NCBI GenBank assembly: GCA_009784085.1
Contig: WRCJ01000001.1
Span: 1-64,000 of the forward strand
Direction: 5' to 3'
Source of the DNA: Oscillospiraceae bacterium
GTDB taxonomy: Bacteria; Bacillota; Clostridia; Oscillospirales; UBA929
DNA: 64,000 bases
This document shows, one piece after another, positions 42,254 through 49,507 of this stretch (position 1 is the stretch's first letter; the number at the start of each line of letters is the position of its first letter). The position numbers and the translations under genes were made by a program. The notes below the pieces were generated by a model, which saw only the letters and a program-made list of their open reading frames with translations, had not been told where the DNA came from and made no database searches.

Positions 42254-43075
42254 ATGCGTATACGCTATCTCGGCACCGGAGCCTCGGAAGGCTTCCCCGG
42301 CGTGTTTTGCCAGTGCCCGACCTGCGTGGAAGCGCGCTTGCATGGCGGGCGCAACATTCGCCGCCGCTCGGCCATGCTCATCGACGGCGTTTTGCTGGTC
42401 GACTTGCCCCCGGACTTGCTCTCGCAATCCTTCGAGTGGAAAATCGACATGGGCGCCATTCGCTATTTGTTGGTGACGCATACCCACCACGACCACTTTT
42501 ACGCAGCCGAACTGGCCAACCTGCGCGCGCCGTACACGCTGTCGTCCACGCGGGAAAAGATGGTCGTGCTTGGTAGCGTGGCCGTATGGGAACGCATGGT
42601 AGAAACCCTTGGCGCCGAGGAACTGATACGGCTTGAGGATGTGCTGTCGTATCATGAGCTCAAGCTATTCGAGCCGGACACCATCGGTCCCTATACCATC
42701 ACGCCCCTCAAAGCCCGCCACTGCCCCGGCGCGTTCATCTATCTGATTGAAAAGGATGGCCGCGTCCTGCTGTATGGAAACGACACAGGGTTTTTCCCGG
42801 AGGAAACATGGGATTACCTGGCGGGCCGGCGCGTGGACATGGTCAGCATGGATTGCACGAACCCCCTCCATGCGGACACGCCCAATCATATGACGCTGGA
42901 AGACAATGTCACGGTGAAGAGGCGCATGTTCCAGCAAAAGAGCGCCACCGCGCATACGCGATACATGGCGACGCATTTTTCCCACACGTCGGGCCTACTT
43001 CACCGCCCGATGGAGGATCGCCTGCGCCTGTACGGCGTTGGCATGGCCTATGACGGCCTGGAAGTTGAGATATGA
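42254..43075 (+). CDS. Metallo-beta-lactamase-fold hydrolase, PhnP-like
   Basis: 273 residues. MRIRYLGTGASEGFPGVFCQCPTC (with the paired-Cys motif common in PhnP relatives), VTHTHHDHFYAAEL (the HxHxDH metal site), KARHCPG, YGNDTGFFPEETW and CTNPLHADTPNHM. PhnP hydrolyses cyclic ribose phosphodiesters in phosphonate breakdown, but no phn gene is nearby, so the substrate is unknown. The late His (FSHTSGL) is also present. Confidence 0.87.
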   Translation: MRIRYLGTGASEGFPGVFCQCPTCVEARLHGGRNIRRRSAMLIDGVLLVDLPPDLLSQSFEWKIDMGAIRYLLVTHTHHDHFYAAELANLRAPYTLSSTREKMVVLGSVAVWERMVETLGAEELIRLEDVLSYHELKLFEPDTIGPYTITPLKARHCPGAFIYLIEKDGRVLLYGNDTGFFPEETWDYLAGRRVDMVSMDCTNPLHADTPNHMTLEDNVTVKRRMFQQKSATAHTRYMATHFSHTSGLLHRPMEDRLRLYGVGMAYDGLEVEI

Positions 43076-43169
43076 GATTGAGAATTAAGGGATAATATCT
43101 TCATGCGCGGTTGTATGCGCCGTGATGGATGATAATGGATTATGATGGATTATTGATGAGGTGGTAACC

Positions 43170-44261
43170 GTGAAGCTAGGGATTGTTGGGCTTCCAAATT
43201 CTGGAAAAAGCACGCTATTTAACGCCCTTACGGGCGCCAAGGCCGAATCTGCCAACTATATGTACTCCACCATAGAACCCAACGTGGGTTCGGTCCCTGT
43301 CCCCGATGAACGCTTGTCTACGCTGGCCGACATGCACAACCCGAAAAAGGTCACGCCGGCCGTCGTCGAGTTTATGGACATCGCCGGTCTGGCGCGGGGC
43401 GCGTCCCGGGGCGAAGGCTTGGGAAACCAGTTCCTCGCTGTCATCCGGGAAGTGGATGCCCTCGTCCACGTGGTGCGTTGCTTTACATCGGACGACGTCG
43501 TATTCGCGGAAGGCGGCGTCGACCCTGTCCGCGACATTGAGATCGTCAACCTGGAACTCACGCTTTCCGATCTTTCCCTGGTAACTCGCCGGATAGACAA
43601 AGCCAACAAACTGGCCAAAGGAGATAAAAAATACGCGGCCGAAGCCGCGCTGTTCACCCGTCTGCAAACGCACCTGGACGACGGTTTGCCGGCGCGTTCT
43701 TTCCCGTGCCTGCCCGAGGAGCGCGATCAGGTCAACACGATCCCTTTGCTGTCGAGCAAGCCGGTGATCTATTGCGTCAACACAAGCGAAGAGGGTTTTG
43801 TAAGCAGGCAAGACAATCCCCATCTGAAGGCGGTAGAAGATCTGGCCGCCCGGGAGGGCGCCTTGGCGTTACCACTGTGCGCCAAGCTGGAAGCCGACAT
43901 CGTCGAATTGCCGGAGGAAGACCGGGCCTTATTCCTTGAGGATCTGGGCATCCGCGAGATGGGGTTGCCCCGCTTGGTGAAGACGTCTTATCAGCTGTTG
44001 GGTTTGATTTCCTTTCTTACGGCGGGCAGGCCCGAGGTGCGGGCATGGACTGTCAGGAAAGGCACAAAGGCACCGAAAGCCGCAGGCGTCATCCACTCCG
44101 ACCTGGAGCGCGGTTTCATACGGGCAGAGGTCATCGCCTTCCCAGACCTGCAGGCGGCCGGCTCCATGGCCCACGCCAAGGAAAAGGGCCTGGTGCGCCT
44201 AGAAGGCAAGGAATACGTCGTGCGCGATGGCGATGTGATATTGTTCCGCTTCAATGTATAA
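43170..44261 (+). CDS. ychF: Redox-regulated ATPase YchF (Obg-family)
   Basis: 363 residues from GTG 43170 (MKLGIVGLPNSGKSTLFNAL), 6 nt after GAGGTGG. P-loop GLPNSGKST, switch II DIAGLARGAS, YCVNTSEE in place of NKxD (explains ATP preference) and a C-terminal TGS domain (REVRAWTVRKGTKAPKAAGV..HSDLERGFIRAEVI). YchF binds ribosomes and affects oxidative-stress responses. Its stop overlaps the next gene start by 8 bp. Confidence 0.97.
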   Translation: MKLGIVGLPNSGKSTLFNALTGAKAESANYMYSTIEPNVGSVPVPDERLSTLADMHNPKKVTPAVVEFMDIAGLARGASRGEGLGNQFLAVIREVDALVHVVRCFTSDDVVFAEGGVDPVRDIEIVNLELTLSDLSLVTRRIDKANKLAKGDKKYAAEAALFTRLQTHLDDGLPARSFPCLPEERDQVNTIPLLSSKPVIYCVNTSEEGFVSRQDNPHLKAVEDLAAREGALALPLCAKLEADIVELPEEDRALFLEDLGIREMGLPRLVKTSYQLLGLISFLTAGRPEVRAWTVRKGTKAPKAAGVIHSDLERGFIRAEVIAFPDLQAAGSMAHAKEKGLVRLEGKEYVVRDGDVILFRFNV

Positions 44262-45012
44262 GAACATAGATATAGGAAATAAGGGAAACAAGGCAATAAA
44301 AGCAAATAAAAAAGCCCGCATCCCGATCATCGATGCGCTGCGGGGCTTGTCCATTATCTTGATGGTGGCGTATCACACCGGCTACGACCTGGTATTGTTC
44401 AAACTGGCGCCGAAGGCGGCCCTCTACAACCCCCTGCTCGCGTTCTTGCAACCCTTTTTCGCGGGGGTGTTCATTGTACTTGCCGGCGTGTCCGCCCGCT
44501 ACGCTAGCAACAACCATGCGCGCGGTGCGCGCGTGTTGGCCTGTGCGCTCATTGTTTCGATTGTAACAGGCTTTATCGGCGTCCCGGTCTCTTTTGGCAT
44601 TTTGCATTGCCTGGGGTTTTGCATGGTTCTCTGCGGGGATCCGGCCACATGGGTCGATAAAATCCCCCGAAAGGCGCAACCCCTGCTGTTTTGTGGATTG
44701 TTTATCGCATGTTATTTGTTTATCCCCGTTCGGGGCGATATCTTTTCCACTGTGCCGTATCTCTATGCTTTCGGTTTCGTCGGCCCTACCTTTACGTCGG
44801 CCGACTACTTCCCGCTACTGCCATGGTTATTCCTCTACCTGCTGGGCACATGGGTTGGCAGTTATATTAAGGCGGGCCGCTTTCCCCGCTGGTTTTACAA
44901 TTTCCGTATCCCTGTCCTGCCCGTCATCGGGCGCCATACGCTGCTCATCTATATGCTGCACCAGCCCGTAGTTTACCTCGCTGTGTCGCTACTCGCCCAC
45001 ATCCTGCGGTAG
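44254..45012 (+). CDS. Heparan-alpha-glucosaminide N-acetyltransferase-like membrane protein (DUF1624)
   Basis: 252 residues, about seven membrane helices. RIPIIDALRGLSIILMVAYHTGYDL is the DUF1624/HGSNAT catalytic-domain start with the His expected to carry the acetyl group; FFAGVFIVLAGVSARYA and the final GRHTLLIYMLHQPVVYL fit. These proteins are thought to transfer acyl groups across membranes. It overlaps ychF by 8 bp and is followed by a perfect palindrome with a T-tract. Confidence 0.8.
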   Translation: MYKNIDIGNKGNKAIKANKKARIPIIDALRGLSIILMVAYHTGYDLVLFKLAPKAALYNPLLAFLQPFFAGVFIVLAGVSARYASNNHARGARVLACALIVSIVTGFIGVPVSFGILHCLGFCMVLCGDPATWVDKIPRKAQPLLFCGLFIACYLFIPVRGDIFSTVPYLYAFGFVGPTFTSADYFPLLPWLFLYLLGTWVGSYIKAGRFPRWFYNFRIPVLPVIGRHTLLIYMLHQPVVYLAVSLLAHILR

Positions 45013-45034
45013 CGCACCTTTACCGATATGTTGC

Positions 45035-45095
45035 CGGGATGTCAATATATATTTATCGAGACGCGATAAATATATATTGACATCCCGAATTTTTT
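45035..45095 (+). terminator. 24-bp perfect palindrome with T-tract, overlapping the next promoter
   Basis: Arms 45035-45058 and 45064-45087 are perfect inverse complements with a 5-nt loop (AGACG), then AATTTTTT. It can act as terminator of ychF-DUF1624. The right arm also contains the TTGACA -35 box of the following gene, so it may double as an operator. Confidence 0.8.
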
Positions 45096-45105
45096 GTGTT
45101 ATACT
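45077..45105 (+). promoter_or_regulatory. Promoter TTGACA-17-TATACT of the DUF2975/HTH/radical-SAM operon
   Basis: TTGACA 45077-45082 lies inside the palindrome; TATACT at 45100-45105. The XRE-type regulator encoded in this operon is the obvious candidate to bind the palindrome. Confidence 0.75.
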
Positions 45106-45131
45106 GTGATTATCTCATTTCGGGGGGGACG

Positions 45132-45614
45132 ATGATGTCATCGAAAACACTATGTTACCTAATCCGTTTCGCCGTCATGGCAACGGCAGCCTGCTCCCTA
45201 TTCATCGCGCTGTTTGTTATTCCGTCATGGGGCGCCTCCATCGCCGACGCCAATCCAGAATATGCCGGCTGGTATCTTCCCTGGCTCGTTTTTATATGGA
45301 CAGCCTCGCTACCTTGTTTCGCTATCCTATTGTTCATCTGGAAGGTATCCGGCGCCATAAAACGCGAAGAAGTCTTTTTGCTCAAAACCGCCAAATGGAT
45401 TAAAACAAGTGCGGTTTTGCTATTTGCCGACGCCGGATTTTTCTTTGTCGGCAATGTCGCCTTCCTGTTGTTTCAGATGAGCCATCCGGGGATATTGTTT
45501 CTTTCCATGCTCGGAAATATCTTTGCCATTGCGTTAGCGTTGCTGGCAGCCGTATTGTCCCGGTATATTACAAAAGCGGCGGAGCTACAAGAAGCAAGCG
45601 AGGGCACGATATGA
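45132..45614 (+). CDS. DUF2975 membrane protein
   Basis: 160 residues from ATG 45132 (GGGGGGGAC upstream). An in-frame GTG-like start further up would lie inside the promoter and is dismissed. Four membrane helices (YLIRFAVMATAACSLFIALF; YLPWLVFIWTASLPCFAILL; SAVLLFADAGFFFVGNVAFL; LGNIFAIALALLAAVL). DUF2975 proteins regularly pair with a small XRE-family regulator, as here (4-bp ATGA overlap), like the Bacillus YoaS-YozG pair. Function unknown; a membrane partner controlling the regulator is possible. Confidence 0.85.
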   Translation: MMSSKTLCYLIRFAVMATAACSLFIALFVIPSWGASIADANPEYAGWYLPWLVFIWTASLPCFAILLFIWKVSGAIKREEVFLLKTAKWIKTSAVLLFADAGFFFVGNVAFLLFQMSHPGILFLSMLGNIFAIALALLAAVLSRYITKAAELQEASEGTI

Positions 45615-45847
45615 TTATTATCAATGTCGATGTTATGCTGGCAAAACGTAAGATGAGCGTGACGGAGCTTACCGAGCGAGTGGGCTTGACTATGGCAAAC
45701 GTGTCGCTCATCAAGAATGGCAAGGTCAAGGCTGTAAAACTTTCCACCCTGGATAAGATATGCGAGGCCCTGGATTGCCAGCCGGGGGATATTTTAGAGT
45801 ACAAAGCGGATAAGCCGTTGGATACGGATAAGGGTCTATTGCCATGA
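45611..45847 (+). CDS. Small XRE/Cro-family helix-turn-helix regulator (YozG-like)
   Basis: 78 residues. IIINVDVMLAKRKMSVTELTERVGLTMANVSLIKNGKVKAV and LDKICEALDCQPGDILEY are the typical HTH_26 pattern. Overlaps the DUF2975 gene (ATGA) before it and the radical-SAM gene after it (ATGA). Likely binds the palindrome at 45035-45087 and controls its own operon. Confidence 0.93.
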   Translation: MIIINVDVMLAKRKMSVTELTERVGLTMANVSLIKNGKVKAVKLSTLDKICEALDCQPGDILEYKADKPLDTDKGLLP

Positions 45848-47130
45848 AAAAGGCTTTGTTGATCACCGTTTCCAGCGATGAAATCAAAAAAATCCGCCGC
45901 GCGCGATACATTAAATTCCAACAATGCACCATGCCTTATCTGGCGGCGCTTTTCCCGCCGGATTGGGAAGTGGTGCATATTGATGAGGAAACGCAGCCGA
46001 TTGATTATACAAGCCATTATGATTTGGTAGGTTTGACATTCCATACGCCCTGTTGTTACCATGCGTATGAGATTGCAAAAAGGTTTCGCGACAGGGGGAC
46101 TACCGTCATCATGGGCGGTCCCCATGTTACGCTTGTCCCGGATGAAGCGGAAAAGCACGCCGACAGTATTTTTATCGGCGAAGCCGAGAATACGTTGCCG
46201 CTGTTTTGTTCTGATTTTGCCCAAGGAACAACAAAAAAACGCTATGAAGACAACGGCGTGGTGGATTTAGCCTCCGCCCCGCTTCTGCAAAAGCAACATT
46301 TTCATCGAACCGACCATACAGCGGGAACAATGTTCGCCACAAGAGGATGCCCAAATTCCTGTGAATTTTGTACGATCGCCTGTATTTATAAAAATAAGTT
46401 CCGCAAACGCCCCGTGTCGGAGGTCGCAAAGGATTTTTCCTCCTTGAAAGGGAAGGTCGTCGTATTTTGGGATGACAATATTTCGGCGGATCTTGAATAT
46501 GCAAAGATGATGTTTCGGGCGATAACCCCCTATAAAAAATGGTGGACTTCGCAGGCAAGTATAAAAGCGGGCGAGGACGATGAATTTTTGGAACTTGCGT
46601 ATAAGAGCGGATGCAGACATTTGTTTATTGGGTTTGAGAGCGTCGCCCAATTGTCCCTCGACGGGGCAAATAAATCATTCAACAAGGTGGCGCGTTACAA
46701 AGAAATCATTCGTCGCATCCATTCGCATGGTATTTCCATTCAAGCGGGCATTGTTTTCGGTTTTGATCATGATACGCCTGATGTGTTCGATGAAACCCTT
46801 GCCTTTTTGCGCGAGAACGGTATCTCGCAAGCCACCTTTAATATGTTGACGCCCTATCCGGGGACACCGCTTTTTGAACGGCTCCGGTTGGAAGGGCGCA
46901 TATTGACCAACGATTGGACAAAATACAATTCCCGGACAGATGTTGTTTTTCAACCAAAAAATATGACCCCAGAAGCTCTGCTCGCCGGCTTTCGTCGCGC
47001 CAACCGCGAATTTTATCAGCTCGGCAACATCGTAAGCCGATTGTTTCGTTCCCGCACCAATCTGTTCTGGACGCTTCCACTCAACTTGATTTATCACGTA
47101 TTGCTGAAATTGAACAAAACCGCCGGATGA
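45844..47130 (+). CDS. B12-binding-domain radical SAM protein
   Basis: 428 residues. N-terminal cobalamin-binding-like Rossmann fold (VGLTFHTPCCYHAYEIAKRF; VIMGGPHVTLVPDEAEKHAD; FIGEAENTLP), then the radical SAM core with RGCPNSCEFCTIACIYKN (CxxxCxxC cluster ligands), VFWDDNI and LFIGFESV. B12 radical SAM enzymes of this type methylate or rearrange small molecules, lipids or natural products; the substrate is unknown. The canonical B12 His motif (DxHxxG) is not obvious, so cobalamin may bind base-off or be lost. Last gene of the DUF2975-HTH operon, more AT-rich than neighbours, suggesting transfer. No maturation or transport partner follows; repeats start right after. Confidence 0.85.
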   Translation: MKKALLITVSSDEIKKIRRARYIKFQQCTMPYLAALFPPDWEVVHIDEETQPIDYTSHYDLVGLTFHTPCCYHAYEIAKRFRDRGTTVIMGGPHVTLVPDEAEKHADSIFIGEAENTLPLFCSDFAQGTTKKRYEDNGVVDLASAPLLQKQHFHRTDHTAGTMFATRGCPNSCEFCTIACIYKNKFRKRPVSEVAKDFSSLKGKVVVFWDDNISADLEYAKMMFRAITPYKKWWTSQASIKAGEDDEFLELAYKSGCRHLFIGFESVAQLSLDGANKSFNKVARYKEIIRRIHSHGISIQAGIVFGFDHDTPDVFDETLAFLRENGISQATFNMLTPYPGTPLFERLRLEGRILTNDWTKYNSRTDVVFQPKNMTPEALLAGFRRANREFYQLGNIVSRLFRSRTNLFWTLPLNLIYHVLLKLNKTAG

Positions 47131-47156
47131 CGGGGGAGGGGGCGCCGTAGGACACC

Positions 47157-47280
47157 GGGACGCGCGGGGGCGCGTCCCCTACAACGCGCCGGGACGCGCG
47201 GGGGCGCGTCCCCTACAACGCGCCGGGACGTCGCCGGTAGGGCGCGGCATCCCTGACGCGCCGGGACGCGCGGGGGCGGG
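47157..47280. repeat. Tandem family-B and family-A hairpin repeats
   Basis: Family B at 47157-47178 and 47191-47212 with an identical CCTACAACGCGCC spacer, family A at 47241-47262, and a partial family B from 47263. The gap 47131-47432 contains no supported gene; AGCCGC/GCGGCT at about 47320-47345 could be a weak terminator for secG. Confidence 0.9.
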
Positions 47281-47432
47281 GGTCGCCGGCAACGGACGGC
47301 AACCCTATAAACAGAGCAAAGCCGCCCTCCCATGAGCGGCTCCGCCGATATCTAAATTCCATTCTGATAGTAGTTTACCATATGATGTGGTACGTTGTCA
47401 ATAGGTATACACGATATTGTAAAAAATATTTT

Positions 47433-47678
47433 TTACGCGGGAATACATGAGAGGGCCAGCGTAAGGAAAATAAACAGTATCGCTACCCACTTCGTCATCT
47501 TGGCCAGCTTGGCATCCCATGTGCGAGCCTTGTTCTTGGACAGAAAGGTATCTGCCGCCCCGGCTATCGCGCCGGAAAGCCCCGACCGTTTTCCCGACTG
47601 CAACAAAACCACAGCCACCAGGAAGACGGCGGCGATGAGCTGCACGATTGTCACTACCAACCTGAATATGTTGTCCAT
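47433..47678 (-). CDS. secG: Preprotein translocase subunit SecG
   Basis: 81 residues from ATG 47678, 8 nt after AGGGGG; the longer open frame upstream is non-coding. Two membrane helices (IVQLIAAVFLVAVVLLQSGK; MTKWVAILFIFLTLALSCIP) around the typical SGLSGAIAGAADTFL loop. SecG assists the SecYEG protein-export channel. Monocistronic, with its own promoter. Confidence 0.92.
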   Translation of the reverse strand: MDNIFRLVVTIVQLIAAVFLVAVVLLQSGKRSGLSGAIAGAADTFLSKNKARTWDAKLAKMTKWVAILFIFLTLALSCIPA

Positions 47679-47709
47679 GAACAAACCCCCTAAGAGAAAT
47701 AACCCTTTT

Positions 47710-47737
47710 ATTATAACACAAACAAAAATAATATCAA
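47710..47737 (-). promoter_or_regulatory. Promoter of secG
   Basis: Minus strand TTGATA (47737-47732), 16-bp spacer, TATAAT (47715-47710), 32 bp before the secG ATG. Confidence 0.7.
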
Positions 47738-47854
47738 GAGAAAAATAATATTTTTCAGGGCAGTTTTCAGGGCAGCCGCCCACCAGCCGCTGGCTGTGCT
47801 TTGTCTCGCTCTGCCTTGCATTGCTTCGCTTTACATCGTTTTCATTCAAATCCG

Positions 47855-48000
47855 TTTTACGACTTCTTCAAGTCGTAAAACATCCGGTTTCTTAATGGAG
47901 ATAGCACTCCACCTGAAGTTATTCCGCCTAAAGAGGCGGGGGTCTTAACCCAGCTTGCCTTCGGCAAGACCCCCACCTCTAAGCGAAGCGTAGGTGGGGG
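47855..48000. mobile_element. Palindromic remnant resembling the ends of an IS200/IS605-type element
   Basis: Three perfect inverted repeats in 146 bp: TTTTACGACTT-CTTC-AAGTCGTAAAA (47855-47880); GGGGGTCTT (47938-47946) with AAGACCCCC (47966-47974); and CCCCCACCT (47970-47978) with AGGTGGGGG (47992-48000). The last two share bases, so they are alternatives. The CCTTCGGCAAGACCCCCACC and TAAGCGAAGCGTAGGTGGGG strings match right-end hairpins I recall from clostridial IS605/TnpB elements. No transposase or tnpB remains. It sits 14 bp past the ackA stop. Confidence 0.6.
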
Positions 48001-48014
48001 ATTTGATAAACATT

Positions 48015-49217
48015 TCATGCGTTTTTGCGCACGATCTCCGCCGTGTCCAGCGCAATCAGCAGTTCCTCGTTGGTAGGGATGAGCAGAATGCGCCCACGGG
48101 AACCCGCGGTGGATATATCTTGCTCCCCCGGGCCGGGGTCGCTGTTTTTCACCTCGTCCATTTCCAACCCCATATAGGTGAGTTCCCCCGCAATCCTGCG
48201 TCTCATGCCCGCGTTGTTTTCCCCGACGCCGGCCGTAAACACGAGGGCGTCCACCCCGTTGAGCACGGCGGCATACATGCCGACATGCTTTTTCACCGCA
48301 TAGGCAAACATGCTAAGCGCCAGCTCCGCCCGTTCGTTCCCATTGGCCGTGGCATCCTCCAAGTCCCGAAAATCAGACGACACGCCGGATATCCCCAGCA
48401 TCCCGGAATTCTGGTTGAGGACGTCTGTCACATCGGATAGGCTCAGGTTTTCCTCCTTTGCCAAGAAGGACAGGATGGCCGGGTCGACTGTCCCCGATCG
48501 CGTCCCCATCGGGACACCTTCAAGCGGGGTAAACCCCATGGATGTATCTACGGATTGCCCACCCTTGACGGCGGCTATCGAGGAACCGTTGCCCAGATGA
48601 CATGTGATGATTTTCAGTTTCTTGGGATCCCCGCCCAGTATCTTCGCCGCACGCTCGGACACATAGCGGTGCGACGTGCCATGAAATCCGTAGCGGCGGA
48701 CATGCAGGCGTTCGTAATAATCGTAGGGCAGCGCGTAGATATACGCCACGGGCGGCATGGTCTGGTGGAAGGCCGTATCGAATACGGCTACTTGCTTCAC
48801 GCCGTCCATCACACGCGCGCAGGCGCGGATCCCCACCAAGCTCGGCGGATTGTGCAGCGGCGCCAAATGGACGCAGTCCTCCACAGCCGTCAGCACATCG
48901 TCGTTGATGCAAACAGACCCGGCGAAGGTTTCCCCGCCATGCACCACCCTATGGCCAACGGCCGCGATATCGCCCAGGCTCCTTAGGACGCCAGTCTCTT
49001 CGCCGAGGAGCAGATCGATGACTGCTTGCACGGCATCGGCATGGTCGTCCATGGTTTTTTCCACCACGAATTCGCGCCGACTGGGGATAACATGCTTGAT
49101 TTTCCCATCCAGCCCGATGCGCTCGCATACGCCCCGCGCCATCACCTCGCGCTTTTCCATGTCGAACAGCTGATATTTCAAAGAGGAACTGCCCGCATTG
49201 ACCACCAATACATTCAT
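48015..49217 (-). CDS. ackA: Acetate kinase
   Basis: 400 residues. VLVVNAGSSSLKYQLFD (phosphate motif 1), HRVVHGGETF, FDTAFHQTMP, RRYGFHGTSHRYVS, CHLGNGSSI, GTRSGTVDPAIL and VFTAGVGENNAGMR are all present. It converts acetyl phosphate and ADP to acetate and ATP, completing the route from pyruvate:ferredoxin oxidoreductase (pta is not in the window). Start ATG 49217. Unusually it lies directly upstream of dnaA on the opposite strand. Confidence 0.97.
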   Translation of the reverse strand: MNVLVVNAGSSSLKYQLFDMEKREVMARGVCERIGLDGKIKHVIPSRREFVVEKTMDDHADAVQAVIDLLLGEETGVLRSLGDIAAVGHRVVHGGETFAGSVCINDDVLTAVEDCVHLAPLHNPPSLVGIRACARVMDGVKQVAVFDTAFHQTMPPVAYIYALPYDYYERLHVRRYGFHGTSHRYVSERAAKILGGDPKKLKIITCHLGNGSSIAAVKGGQSVDTSMGFTPLEGVPMGTRSGTVDPAILSFLAKEENLSLSDVTDVLNQNSGMLGISGVSSDFRDLEDATANGNERAELALSMFAYAVKKHVGMYAAVLNGVDALVFTAGVGENNAGMRRRIAGELTYMGLEMDEVKNSDPGPGEQDISTAGSRGRILLIPTNEELLIALDTAEIVRKNA

Positions 49218-49342
49218 TTTTTACATTTCCTTTCCCATATCATAATGCATTGCCATTGTATCATGTTTTTCCTTTTTTCACAACAATATTTCTCAGCCCC
49301 TCCCCGGCGCGCACGTCACGTGAGGCGGCATACTCGCCCAAC

Positions 49343-49364
49343 GGCGCGTCAAGGATGCCGCGCC
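49343..49364. repeat. Family-A hairpin repeat in the ackA-dnaA spacer
   Basis: GGCGCG-TCAAGGATGC-CGCGCC with one loop change; about 45 bp upstream of the dnaA promoter -35 box. Confidence 0.85.
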
Positions 49365-49405
49365 CTACGAACTACTCGTCGCATACGCGACGGCGCAAAT
49401 TCTCC

Positions 49406-49434
49406 TTTACACCAAGCCGTAAATATGATATAAA
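49406..49434 (+). promoter_or_regulatory. Putative dnaA promoter
   Basis: TTTACA (49406-49411), 17-bp spacer, TATAAA (49429-49434), about 74 bp before the dnaA ATG. No TTATCCACA-type box is seen in this spacer. Confidence 0.6.
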
Positions 49435-49507
49435 TATGCCATCGACCCTGTTTTTTCTTTGTCATAATCTTTACCATAATAAGGCTCGAAACGATGGAGG
49501 ATTTTTC

